Of a DNA stretch of 64,000 nucleotides, positions 1-10,476 are shown one piece after another. Each line of letters starts with the position of its first letter. Positions within the stretch are counted from its first letter, which is position 1. Location: NCBI RefSeq assembly GCF_002850255.1, contig NZ_CP022522.1, positions 1,665,001 through 1,729,000 of the forward strand. The letters are read 5' to 3'. Position numbers and translations under genes: made by a program. The notes under the pieces are model-generated. The model made no database searches. It was not told where the DNA came from and saw only the letters and a list, made by a program, of their open reading frames with translations. The DNA comes from Pseudoalteromonas sp. NC201. GTDB lineage: Bacteria; Pseudomonadota; Gammaproteobacteria; Enterobacterales; Alteromonadaceae.

Positions 1-2274
<2,274 letters not shown>

Positions 2275-2462
2275 TACAACGCCAAAGTGGTTTATAAGCG
2301 ACAGAAGTTAATAGACTAAAGTAGACAAAGAATTTAATAGCTTTTTCCAGATTTAAGAATTAAACAAGGTGACCAACCTAAGCGGTATCGCGAAATTGGT
2401 TCACCTTGCGAAAATGGAATGCTCGTGCGAGGCACGATGTCATTAGACATTTGCACCCAGTT

Positions 2463-2579
2463 TTCCTGGTGACTATAGCGTTTTGGACCCACCTGACCCC
2501 ATGCCGAACTCAGAAGTGAAACAAAACAGCGTCGATGATAGTGTGGATTACCCATGTGAAAGTAGAACATCGCCAGGGC
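2463..2579 (+). rRNA. rrf: 5S ribosomal RNA
   Basis: It contains the typical 5S core (GGACCCACCTGACCCCATGC, then CCGAACTCAGAAGTGAAAC), and the ends CCTGGTGA and CGCCAGGG pair to form the terminal helix. It lies about 190 nt after the 23S 3' end, the usual rRNA operon order. The intervening 2275-2462 is transcribed spacer in which I see no tRNA. Exact ends are by analogy, plus or minus a few bases. Confidence 0.95.
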
Positions 2580-2588
2580 CAAATAGAG

Positions 2589-2620
2589 AAACCCGTTGCA
2601 GTAATGCAGCGGGTTTTTTG
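2589..2620 (+). terminator. Rho-independent terminator of the rRNA operon
   Basis: An 11-bp stem (AACCCGTTGCA with TGCAGCGGGTT, one G-U pair) with a GTAA loop is followed by a T run, directly after the 5S gene. Confidence 0.9.
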
Positions 2621-2672
2621 CTGTTTGGGGTATAGAAATTTGAGATATAAAGCCTCGCAAGCCAATCAACAC

Positions 2673-2745
2673 ATCGCGAGGTGAACTCGCTCCTACCGCA
2701 GTATCAGCACAGTGCAACATGGGGGGAGGCGGTTTACCCGCCGAT
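2673..2745. repeat. Pair of inverted REP-like palindromes (REPIN-like)
   Basis: Two 25-nt units face each other. Read on the minus strand, 2697 to 2673 is GGTAGGA, stem GCGAG, loop TTCAC, stem CTCGC, then GAT. Read on the plus strand, 2721-2745 is GGGGGGA, stem GGCGG, loop TTTAC, stem CCGCC, then GAT. Layout and flanks match while the stem bases differ in a compensating way, as expected for REP elements. The 23-bp spacer is unrelated. Such pairs are normally mobilised by a RAYT transposase encoded elsewhere; none is in this window. Confidence 0.6.
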
Positions 2746-2822
2746 GGCTTGAAATGAAGTTCCGGCAAAAAACATGTACATTAAAACCAGTTTCAACACT
2801 CGCTCCCAGCAGATACACAGCG

Positions 2823-4361
2823 TTAACTCTCATTGAAGTTTTGTATTCTTTCTTTAATTTGAGTGCTAGAAATTCCTTGGGTATAAGGGATATAAACAAC
2901 CTGAATATTTTGTGGTGCTAAAGCGGCTTCCAATGCCTGCCAGCGGGGCGTGTGTTGCCATTCATCACCGCAGATCACAAGGTTTACTCTTTGTTGTGCG
3001 ATCCAGTGCGCTGCTCGCTCAGTATCAGCCATTGGTGCACCGACTAAAACCGCTTTATCTACGCATGCTAATGACTTAATAATACTTAAGCGCTCGTCTT
3101 GATCCATTATTGGCGGTCGTCCCTTACTTTTTAACGCAAAAGCATCCGGTGCGACCCCAACAACTAAGTAGTCTCCGTGTGATTTCGCTAACGACAAATA
3201 CGTTAGGTGACCAGGGTGAAGCAGATCAAAAAAACCAAGCGCTAAAACACGGCACGGTTGTTGTGATTTCATCTGCTTTTGTACGAACTGCATAAGATTT
3301 TTTAAAAGACCGTCATGAGGTTTGAACGTTAATAGCACCTTAATCATGGCATGCATTTTTTTGAAGTTGCCTTTTTTCCACTCAGTGTAGAGGTGAGAGT
3401 AGGCATAACAGTAATATAAGTAGGAATCTTGCATAATATTCGGGGCGCAAACGATGGTATCAAAATTTGCGTCAGGTATTTTCCAATCCAGCCCATATAA
3501 TGCTTGTAAGATTTGCTCTGGATACTGGGGATAACAAATTTCTCCAGCAGGTGAGCTGATGCTCACAACTTGAATAGCAGAGAAACGCGTCACTCTATTC
3601 CAAGTAAAAGGTACGTCTTGCATCCATAAACCTGATATTGTGTCTCCAGTGCTTTGCTCTGTGGCATAACCGCAAAGGTCAAGCACTAAGCCTGATTGGT
3701 GGCGAAAACATCGAGGGTTTATAAGTCCATAGGATTGCGCTTCTTCCTGCCAGCCAAGATGCTGTAAATGTTCGATTACGCTTTCCATGTGAGACCAGTC
3801 GATACCAATATCAACATCTTTATCATTTTCTAAGAGTTGACCTTCACGCTCTAACCCAAGCAAAGTACCAGCCGTAGGAAAAGCATAAAATCCCGCCTTT
3901 TTTAAGGATGACAATGTTTGTAGTAATAGGTGTAATGCGTTTTCAGGAGCTAGTTTAGTTGAGCTCGCGCTTTCATGTATTGGTACTTCGGATGATTGAA
4001 CTGCTGCAATGTTTGTCAGTGCGTCATGCTGCAAGCGCCACCCTAGCGCTTGATAGAAGGTTTGAGCTGCGAGTGGTAGTTGTCTGTTTTGTTGATAACT
4101 GCGAGCGAGAATATAATAGCTATCTGGTACATCTGGGTGTTTATGCAGCAGTGCTTCAAGCTGTTCAATCCATTCACTCCCGGCTTGTCTACGCTGTGCC
4201 AATTGTGCGAGATATAAAATAACCTGCTGAGTAGGCTGTTGTTGATATAGTTGCTGAAATGCTTGCTCTGCTGCTTGGTCTTGGCCCGAAATAAAATACT
4301 CGATAGCCTGTGTCATCTTTTTATTAAGCTGTGACTGTGTAATTACTGTGTCTTTCTGCAT
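2823..4361 (-). CDS. Fusion protein: TPR-like region, LicD/fukutin-like nucleotidyltransferase, C-terminal cytidylyltransferase
   Basis: This is a 512-residue protein with three regions. Residues about 10-120 are helical and TPR-like (glutamine- and alanine-rich repeats). Residues about 140-320 resemble the LicD/fukutin nucleotidyltransferase fold, with a GTLLG segment at 165-169 and an acidic run at 180-188 (D-K-D-V-D-I-G-I-D) that would bind metal. Residues about 370-508 are a CTP-transferase-like domain with the HPGH nucleotide motif at 382-385 and the late motif GISSTQIKERI. The last domain resembles glycerol-3-phosphate or phosphocholine-type cytidylyltransferases, so a role in making or attaching a CDP-activated group on a surface glycan is inferred. 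No glycan genes adjoin it. It diverges from the TPR gene at 4555. The substrate cannot be predicted from sequence. Confidence 0.75.
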   Translation of the reverse strand: MQKDTVITQSQLNKKMTQAIEYFISGQDQAAEQAFQQLYQQQPTQQVILYLAQLAQRRQAGSEWIEQLEALLHKHPDVPDSYYILARSYQQNRQLPLAAQTFYQALGWRLQHDALTNIAAVQSSEVPIHESASSTKLAPENALHLLLQTLSSLKKAGFYAFPTAGTLLGLEREGQLLENDKDVDIGIDWSHMESVIEHLQHLGWQEEAQSYGLINPRCFRHQSGLVLDLCGYATEQSTGDTISGLWMQDVPFTWNRVTRFSAIQVVSISSPAGEICYPQYPEQILQALYGLDWKIPDANFDTIVCAPNIMQDSYLYYCYAYSHLYTEWKKGNFKKMHAMIKVLLTFKPHDGLLKNLMQFVQKQMKSQQPCRVLALGFFDLLHPGHLTYLSLAKSHGDYLVVGVAPDAFALKSKGRPPIMDQDERLSIIKSLACVDKAVLVGAPMADTERAAHWIAQQRVNLVICGDEWQHTPRWQALEAALAPQNIQVVYIPYTQGISSTQIKERIQNFNES

Positions 4362-4554
4362 CGATTAAATACCTTGTTGTGCTGCTTTTAGTTTTTGTAG
4401 TCACAGAGTCCATGTTTTGATAACCCACTTTAATGGATTTGATGTGTTTAATGTGAAGTCGCTAGCAATTTTATACTGCTGCACGCTCAGGCATTTTGCC
4501 AACCAGCGGAAGCTTCACTATGATTACTTTAAATCAGGAAATCGGAGAGCGAAA

Positions 4555-5574
4555 GTGCTACCAATTTTAATTATAGTTTCTTCTCTGACAGTACTCGCCC
4601 CTGATGAATTGTTTAAGACATTGCAGGTTATTCAAGATTTAAACATCTCTAACCCAACACAAGCAACTCGAGTATATGAAGCAGCGTTACCCAAACTTCC
4701 AGAACAGCCCTCTAAAGGTCTCTATGAGTTACATCGCGCCGGTTTAGAAGCTGCAATTAAAACAAACGATACGGTCAGAATTCGTGAAATAGTAGCGCTA
4801 TTTTCCGACAATACTGAGTGGCTTGCGTATTTGCAGTCCGAAAAGGGGCAAATTGCAAATTACCTCGCGATTTATTATCGCCGGATCGGTAAGCCTGCGC
4901 TTGCGCAAAAAAACTATGAATGTGCACTTAAGTACTCAACTCACGAGCAAAGGCCACTTATCGTTAATAATCTTGCCGTTTTATATCGAACAACAGGGCA
5001 GTTAGAAGAAGCAATCAATATTTTAGCGCCGACATTGTCTGAGGTGAAGGATGAACAACTGGAAGCGGCACTTAACAATAACTTAGCTAATGTTTATTTT
5101 GATATGAGTAAGTATCAGCATGCTGCAAGACTATATAGGCAAGCTTTCCTCTATCATCAAAAAGCAGAGCAAGCATACGAAGCGAGTTATACAGGGTTAA
5201 ATTTATTAAATGTTTACCTGCTTGCCAATCAGTGGAAAAACTATAGGCGCTATATAAATACAGTGAAAACTCAGCTAAGTGCGGTAGAGGATAAAGAATT
5301 ATCTATTGTGTTTACTTGGCAGGAGCTAATTTTTCAAAAAAGTAGAAATGGTATACAGCCAAAAGCAGATCAAGTAGAGTTTCTTATTTCGACTTTACCC
5401 ATATTGCTCCAAAGTGATTACGGCAGCAATATGGAGAAATATGTTTATACATTACAGCTCCCAGAGTTGATTGCATCTTATAATGCGCTGTTATCTGAGC
5501 AGCAAAAAGTGGCCGCCAGTGTATCGACGAATTCGTCGCTATTGGAAGTTGCGCTATCTTGGTGTGAGCACTAA
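4555..5574 (+). CDS. TPR-repeat protein of unknown function, probably exported
   Basis: The start is placed at a GTG with a GGAG Shine-Dalgarno seven bases upstream, rather than at the far-upstream in-frame ATG at 4417, which has no ribosome site and gives unlikely N-terminal sequence. The resulting 339-residue protein begins with a short hydrophobic stretch (LPILIIVSSLTVLA) that looks like a signal peptide or anchor. The rest is helical with tetratricopeptide repeats at roughly residues 90-210 (for example the repeats containing NNLAVLYRTTGQLEEAINIL and NNNLANVYFDMSKYQHAA). TPRs mediate protein-protein contact; no catalytic domain is visible. It is transcribed away from the nucleotidyltransferase fusion, so any functional link would be through a shared promoter region only. 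Confidence 0.75.
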   Translation: MLPILIIVSSLTVLAPDELFKTLQVIQDLNISNPTQATRVYEAALPKLPEQPSKGLYELHRAGLEAAIKTNDTVRIREIVALFSDNTEWLAYLQSEKGQIANYLAIYYRRIGKPALAQKNYECALKYSTHEQRPLIVNNLAVLYRTTGQLEEAINILAPTLSEVKDEQLEAALNNNLANVYFDMSKYQHAARLYRQAFLYHQKAEQAYEASYTGLNLLNVYLLANQWKNYRRYINTVKTQLSAVEDKELSIVFTWQELIFQKSRNGIQPKADQVEFLISTLPILLQSDYGSNMEKYVYTLQLPELIASYNALLSEQQKVAASVSTNSSLLEVALSWCEH

Positions 5575-5713
5575 TCCATCACAAAAAACTATTACCACAA
5601 CACTGCTCTTTATACTTTGAATGGTAGATGTATCAGTTGGGAGCTGATAAATAATGGGTACCTTTGACTCAACCATCACAGAGTAAAATCAAAGGTCAAA
5701 AGCGAGTTCAGAG

Positions 5714-6493
5714 TTAGAAAGTCCACGCTAGGTGTAGCTGGGGAACAGATTCATTGGTATCTGTGCCAAGTTTGTTACGCCAATATTGCCATTCAACACC
5801 TAACATTAACTGGTTGTCAGGCATACCTATCGCGTTGCCTAGATCCCATTGTAGAATTGGCTGCGCGAGCAACCAGCCTTTTACGTCATTACCCAACTCG
5901 TTCTCTCGCTTGCCAATATATTCTACGTGACCTGTGAGATAGAACTTTTGCTCGCCAATTGTAAAGGGGTAACCCCATGCGAGATCTATCATCCAACTAT
6001 CACTTTCTTTAGGCGCACCGCCATGACTAATACCTTGGCTATCGTCTTGATAAAGTGTGAATGTAGAAGAGAAAAAATTGAACCCGTCAAAATTCCAATT
6101 TACTTTGACACCAGGCAAGTATTTCATCACCTTAGCGTCTCCGGCTGCATTGAAACCCATGGTTAAGCTAACGTCAGCTATGGCGTCGAAAGAAGACTTA
6201 AAGCCAGCAACCTTTGACATCGACAAGCTTGAATACCACTCTCCATAAAAGTCACCATCTTGGTAACCATCACGAAGGTTATCTTTGCTGTAATCGATAA
6301 AGAAGAAATTATCGCCGTAGCGATATCCAGACGCATGTTGTAATGAGTAAACCGTTGCCGTTGCTTCGCTTCTGGTAAACGGGTTTTTGAAATCACCGTG
6401 GTTTATATGTAGTTGTGTTGTACTCCAATCAGCAGCATAACCAAATGTGCTAAAAGCGAGTGAGGAGGAAATGATGAGCGTGTTGATTTTCAT
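5714..6493 (-). CDS. Tsx-like outer-membrane nucleoside channel family protein
   Basis: This 259-residue protein starts with a clear signal peptide (cleavage predicted after YA at residue 20) and ends in an aromatic residue (AWTF), as outer-membrane barrels do. The mature part has alternating polar/aromatic strands (YRYGDNFFFIDYSKDN, WMIDLAWGYPF, LMLGVEWQYWRNK) typical of the Tsx/OmpK nucleoside-specific channel family. Length fits that family (about 250-290). It lies downstream of the antiporter gene on the same strand but is separated from it by a terminator-like hairpin, so it may be transcribed alone. Substrate specificity is inferred from the family only. Confidence 0.8.
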   Translation of the reverse strand: MKINTLIISSSLAFSTFGYAADWSTTQLHINHGDFKNPFTRSEATATVYSLQHASGYRYGDNFFFIDYSKDNLRDGYQDGDFYGEWYSSLSMSKVAGFKSSFDAIADVSLTMGFNAAGDAKVMKYLPGVKVNWNFDGFNFFSSTFTLYQDDSQGISHGGAPKESDSWMIDLAWGYPFTIGEQKFYLTGHVEYIGKRENELGNDVKGWLLAQPILQWDLGNAIGMPDNQLMLGVEWQYWRNKLGTDTNESVPQLHLAWTF

Positions 6494-6527
6494 TTATTAA
6501 TTCGGATAGCGTTAAAAATGAAAGTAT

Positions 6528-6552
6528 AACAAAAGCGCCCAAAGTTGGGCGC
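6528..6552 (-). terminator. Terminator-like hairpin after the antiporter gene
   Basis: The stem GCGCCC (6535-6540) pairs with GGGCGC (6547-6552). Read on the minus strand it is followed by CTTTTGTT, so it should end the antiporter transcript before the tsx-like gene. Confidence 0.6.
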
Positions 6553-6566
6553 GTAAACCGAATAAA

Positions 6567-7880
6567 TTATGCTTTATTTCTTCTCAGGCAGATAACGGTA
6601 ATGGCGGTGAAAGCCAAAATGAAACAGTAATAAGAAGAGCTAGATACGTCCCAAGGGCTGATTTTAAACGTGGCCCCGAGTAACAGTGCTTGTGCACCAT
6701 AGGGTAAAGAGCCTTGCATAACACAAGCAAAAATATCTAATAAGCTTGCCGAACGCTTAGCTGAGATCTTTCCATCTTCAGCCAGTTTTTTAGCAACAGG
6801 GCCTGCAACTATGATACTTACCGTGTTATTTGCGATACACAAGTTACTTGTTAGCACGAGTGCAGCAATGCCGAGTTGATCAGCAACTTGACGGTGCCAT
6901 TTCGCGATAATGCTGGTAATTTTTTGGATCTGTTTGGCTAAAAAATCTAGGCCGCCATTGATACGAATAAATTCAGATAAACCACCAATGAACATCGACA
7001 GCAAGAAAATCTCCTGCATATCACTAAAGCCTTTATAGATATCGTTTAAGAACGCAGCGCCTTGATAGTCACCGGCAAAACCCATACAGCCAGCAAAAAC
7101 GATACCACTAAAGAGCACAACAAAAACATTGATACCAATCACCGCCAAGACCAAAATAAATGCGTATGGTAAAACTAATAACCAATCAAACGGCTTGGTT
7201 TCTACAATCTGCGGCTCTGGTGTTAAAAACACCAAGAGTAAAACAGTCAGCAGTGCAGCTGGTAGGGCTATTTTTAGATTCTCTCTAAATTTATCTTTCA
7301 TTTCACAGCCTTGCGTTCGCGTTGCTGCAATTGTGGTATCAGAAATAATGGATAAGTTATCGCCAAACATTGCGCCCGAAACGATGGTACCAGCCATAAG
7401 TGCTGGATCAATTCCGGTTTTCATCGCGACGGCAACAGCAATAGGTCCAATTGCACCAATTGTGCCCATGGAGGTTCCCATTGCGGTAGAGACGACAGCA
7501 GAAATAAGGAACAAGCCGGGTAATAAAAATGCCGGAGGAATAAGTGATAAACCGGCGTTAACCACAGCGTCAACACCGCCAGTGGCACTTGCAACCGCAG
7601 AAAAAGCACCTGCTAATAAATAGATGAGGCACATGGTGATAATATTGCTGTGTCCTGCGCCTTGAATAAAAGTTTCGACGCTGCGGTTGATGGTATCTTT
7701 ATTAAGTAAAAAAGCGAGAACGATGGCTGGTAAAATCGCAACAGGAGCCTTTAATTGATAAAACGCATAGTCAACGCCTTGCGATTGCAAATACAATCCT
7801 GCGCCAAGAAAAATTCCTACAAAGGTCAACAGCGGCAATAATGATAGTTTTGCCTTTGTTTGATTGTAATTTGGTTGCAT
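6567..7880 (-). CDS. Na+/H+ antiporter, NhaC-like family
   Basis: The protein has 437 residues from the ATG preceded by GGGGAG at five-base spacing. The open frame extends 19 codons further upstream, but that extension lacks a ribosome site. It is an integral membrane protein with about ten to twelve hydrophobic segments and the family signature regions VVSTAMGTSMGTIGAIGPIA and GAMFGDNLSIISDTTIAATR, typical of the Na_H_antiporter (NhaC/YuiF-like) family. It would act in the inner membrane, exchanging sodium for protons or carrying a small organic solute. Some members of this fold carry amino acids, so the ion assignment is by family resemblance. The following gene is the tsx-like porin. Confidence 0.82.
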   Translation of the reverse strand: MQPNYNQTKAKLSLLPLLTFVGIFLGAGLYLQSQGVDYAFYQLKAPVAILPAIVLAFLLNKDTINRSVETFIQGAGHSNIITMCLIYLLAGAFSAVASATGGVDAVVNAGLSLIPPAFLLPGLFLISAVVSTAMGTSMGTIGAIGPIAVAVAMKTGIDPALMAGTIVSGAMFGDNLSIISDTTIAATRTQGCEMKDKFRENLKIALPAALLTVLLLVFLTPEPQIVETKPFDWLLVLPYAFILVLAVIGINVFVVLFSGIVFAGCMGFAGDYQGAAFLNDIYKGFSDMQEIFLLSMFIGGLSEFIRINGGLDFLAKQIQKITSIIAKWHRQVADQLGIAALVLTSNLCIANNTVSIIVAGPVAKKLAEDGKISAKRSASLLDIFACVMQGSLPYGAQALLLGATFKISPWDVSSSSYYCFILAFTAITVICLRRNKA

Positions 7881-7940
7881 AGCACTCCCCAACAATAAAG
7901 CACAGCCAATAGCCAGCTGTAAAACCGCACAACACACCTA

Positions 7941-8101
7941 ATACCAATGTATTAATTCTCCAACCAATTTGAAGGGTGAGTTAGCATATTAGCGTCGTTA
8001 AAAATTTCTCATTTAGAACAACTAAATAGCAAAATTTTTGCCTAGCTACTAAAGCTATTTCTCCGCTTCAAAATAGCCCATTTACTTAATGCAATTGGTA
8101 T
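7941..8101. repeat. MITE-like intergenic repeat with terminal inverted repeats
   Basis: Left end ATACCAATGTATTAA (7941-7955) matches, in reverse complement, the right end TTAATGCAATTGGTAT (8086-8101), with one base inserted and one substitution. The 161-bp element carries no ORF, is A/T-rich inside, and has further weak internal symmetry (TTTGAAGGGTGAG on the left against TTTTGAAGCGGAG read from the right). Together with 7881-7940 and 8102-8313 it fills the gap before dapB. Confidence 0.55.
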
Positions 8102-8148
8102 AAGATGAAAATCTCTCAACTTCAATAGGTGAGCGAGCGCGGCAGTTT

Positions 8149-8167
8149 ATATGTTTAGACGTCTAAA
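8149..8167. promoter_or_regulatory. Possible MetJ-type operator upstream of dapB
   Basis: The 14-bp perfect palindrome TTTAGACGTCTAAA (8154-8167) contains an exact met box AGACGTCT (8157-8164). The preceding 8-mer ATATGTTT (8149-8156) matches the met box at 5 of 8 positions, giving the tandem arrangement MetJ needs. It lies about 150 bp before dapB. Binding is inferred from motif only. Confidence 0.35.
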
Positions 8168-8313
8168 GTCTAATGTTTTATTATTTTCAACTTAACTGAC
8201 TATGACACACAGATACGGTAAACTCTACTCCCGCAAAAACACATTTCTATTATCCGGTTAGCCATCGTTGCTGCCTTGTGGATAATCAACATCGCAAATA
8301 AAAAGGGTAACGT

Positions 8314-9117
8314 ATGACAAGAATAGGTATTTACGGTGCGAATGGCAGAATGGGGTTAGCATTGATTGAAGCCTGTTATTTGTCGCAACAAGTAGAGCTG
8401 GCCAACGCTTTTGTACGAGATAATTCACAATATCTTGATAAAGCAGTTAATCAATTGCAGCCTCAAGCAGACGCAAATATCTGTTTTAGCTCCGAGCAAA
8501 GTAAGCTTGAAAATGTTGACGTATTAATAGACTTCACTTTGCCAGAGGGCATGAAGCAGCATTTATCAGCTGCAATTGCCGCTAAAAAACCGATGGTGAT
8601 CGGTACGACTGGACTGACAGCAAGTGAAATGGCGCTGTTGGTGGAGGCCGCAAAAGATATCCCAATTGTGTTTTCTCGCAACTATAGCGTTGGCATTAAC
8701 CTGCTACTAAACTTAGTACAAACAGCCGCACAAAAGCTGGCTGACGACATGGATATTGAAATTTTCGAAGCGCACCATCGCAACAAAATCGACGCGCCCT
8801 CAGGTACTGCGCTCGCTATCGGAGAGGCGATTGCAGAAGCAAAAGGCTGGCAACATGATGAGGTTGCGGTTTACGACAGAAGTCAGAGCCATGAAGCGAA
8901 ATCTCAACAAGAAATCGGTTATTCGGTCCTTAGAGCGGGAGATATAGTAGGTGAACATACAGCTTACTTCTCGACAATGGGGGAAAGGCTTGAATTAACA
9001 CATAAAGCAGCGTCGAGATTGACCTTTGCATCAGGTGCTGTAAGGGCTGCGCAGTGGCTAAAAGATAAACCAGCAGGCCTTTATGATATGCAAGATGTGC
9101 TAGATTTAAAGAAGTAA
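8314..9117 (+). CDS. dapB: 4-hydroxy-tetrahydrodipicolinate reductase
   Basis: DapB catalyses the NAD(P)H-dependent reduction step of the diaminopimelate/lysine pathway in the cytosol. The 267-residue length is standard. The N-terminal Rossmann motif GIYGANGRMG (residues 5-14), the cofactor loop IGTTG (96-100), and the substrate/catalytic signature EAHHRNKIDAPSGTAL (about 152-167, with His154-His155 and Lys158) are all intact. An AAGGG ribosome site precedes the ATG. It heads the conserved gene order dapB-carA-carB-greA seen in many gammaproteobacteria. Confidence 0.97.
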   Translation: MTRIGIYGANGRMGLALIEACYLSQQVELANAFVRDNSQYLDKAVNQLQPQADANICFSSEQSKLENVDVLIDFTLPEGMKQHLSAAIAAKKPMVIGTTGLTASEMALLVEAAKDIPIVFSRNYSVGINLLLNLVQTAAQKLADDMDIEIFEAHHRNKIDAPSGTALAIGEAIAEAKGWQHDEVAVYDRSQSHEAKSQQEIGYSVLRAGDIVGEHTAYFSTMGERLELTHKAASRLTFASGAVRAAQWLKDKPAGLYDMQDVLDLKK

Positions 9118-9270
9118 GTATAACATTTTGAGGCTTTAAAGCAAAAAAAGAGTTTAATGGCTTATTTTTATAATTTTTGTGATTTGTATTAGACGAAAAG
9201 GCATTCATGCTGTAGACTATAACGAATTTGCCAAAATTTTAATAACTGCGTGTTACCAAGCGCTTTGTAG

Positions 9271-9307
9271 ACGGGATGTTGAGCGTTTTGCTTTCGCCCG
9301 TTTTTTA
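9271..9307 (+). terminator. Terminator-like hairpin in the carA leader (possible attenuator)
   Basis: ACGGG (9271-9275) pairs with CCCGT (9297-9301), with an inner AGCG/TGCT helix, and is followed by six T residues. It ends only about five bases before the carA ribosome site (TAGGAGGT). It could end transcripts reading in from dapB or act as an attenuator for carAB. Confidence 0.5.
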
Positions 9308-9323
9308 CTATTAGGAGGTTAAC

Positions 9324-10460
9324 TTGACTAAATCCGCTCTGTTAGTCCTTGAAGACGGCACGGTGTTTCGCGGTACTGCTATCGGTGCTGACGGTATGTC
9401 AGTCGGTGAGGTGGTATTCAATACGTCAATGACGGGGTATCAAGAGATCTTAACGGATCCTTCATACGCGGAACAAATCGTTACGCTTACTTACCCACAT
9501 ATCGGCAACACCGGTACTAACAGCGAAGATGAGGAAGCGGACAAGATCTGGGCAAAAGGCCTAGTGATCCGTGACTTACCACTGCTTGCGAGTAATTTCC
9601 GTAACGAACAATCATTGAGTGATTACTTGAAAGAACGCAATATCTTAGGGATCGCAGATATTGATACTCGTAAACTAACTCGAATTTTACGTGATAAAGG
9701 CGCCCAAAATGGCTGTATTATCGCAGGTGAGGAAGTAGACGAGCAAAAAGCGCTAGAAGCGGCGCAAGCATTCCCTGGCTTGAAAGGGATGGATTTAGCA
9801 AAAGTAGTAACAACAGAATCTCAGTTTGAATGGCGTGAATCAAGCTGGACTCTAGGCGAGGGCTTTAAAACGCTTTCTGCTGAAGAAGAAAAATTCCATG
9901 TTGTTGCGTACGATTTTGGTGTGAAAAAGAACATTCTTAGAATGTTAGTTGATAGAGGCTGTAAGTTAACCGTTGTTCCAGCAGAAACCTCCGCTGCTGA
10001 CGTACTTGCATTAAACCCTGATGGTATCTTCCTATCAAATGGCCCTGGCGACCCTGAGCCATGTACTTATGCCATTGAAGCAATCAAAGCATTTTTAGAA
10101 ACAGATACACCTATTTTTGGTATTTGTTTAGGCCATCAGTTATTAGCACTCGCTTCTGGTGCGAAAACAGTAAAAATGAAGTTTGGTCACCATGGTGGTA
10201 ACCACCCGGTTAAAGACTTAGATCGTGATGTCGTGATGATCACTGCACAAAACCACGGTTTTGCTGCTGATGAAGCAACGCTTCCTGATACGCTACGTGC
10301 AACGCACAAGTCACTGTTCGATGGCACACTGCAAGGTATTCACCGTACTGATAAGCCAGCGTTTAGCTTCCAAGGTCACCCTGAAGCAAGTCCTGGTCCA
10401 CATGATGCGGCACCGCTATTCGACCATTTCATTGAATTAATGCAATCTCGCAACGCTTAA
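9324..10460 (+). CDS. carA: Carbamoyl-phosphate synthase small subunit (glutaminase)
   Basis: CarA hydrolyses glutamine and channels ammonia to CarB to make carbamoyl phosphate for pyrimidine and arginine synthesis. It has 378 residues: an N-terminal CPSase small-chain domain (about 1-150) and a class I glutamine amidotransferase domain (about 195-375) with the nucleophile Cys268 in GICLGHQ and the catalytic His/Glu in [10 protein letters not shown]. The start codon is TTG, preceded by a strong AGGAGG site. E. coli carA also starts with UUG, so the rare start looks conserved. It is followed by carB after 16 bases. Confidence 0.97.
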   Translation: MTKSALLVLEDGTVFRGTAIGADGMSVGEVVFNTSMTGYQEILTDPSYAEQIVTLTYPHIGNTGTNSEDEEADKIWAKGLVIRDLPLLASNFRNEQSLSDYLKERNILGIADIDTRKLTRILRDKGAQNGCIIAGEEVDEQKALEAAQAFPGLKGMDLAKVVTTESQFEWRESSWTLGEGFKTLSAEEEKFHVVAYDFGVKKNILRMLVDRGCKLTVVPAETSAADVLALNPDGIFLSNGPGDPEPCTYAIEAIKAFLETDTPIFGICLGHQLLALASGAKTVKMKFGHHGGNHPVKDLDRDVVMITAQNHGFAADEATLPDTLRATHKSLFDGTLQGIHRTDKPAFSFQGHPEASPGPHDAAPLFDHFIELMQSRNA

Positions 10461-10476
10461 TTAGACCGGAGTAATA

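Noticed and set aside
2275..2462. tRNA in the 23S-5S spacer
   Set aside because: No cloverleaf or GTTCRAnnC T-loop signature is visible.
4417..4554. N-terminal extension of the TPR protein from the ATG at 4417
   Set aside because: No ribosome site and implausible sequence; the GTG at 4555 has a good GGAG and yields a signal-peptide-like N terminus.
7129..7623. 164-codon frame antisense to the NhaC-like gene
   Set aside because: It mirrors a real membrane-protein gene with recognised family motifs on the opposite strand, and no ribosome site supports it.
8180..8313. Lysine riboswitch in the dapB leader
   Set aside because: I looked for L-box core elements and found none in the short leader.
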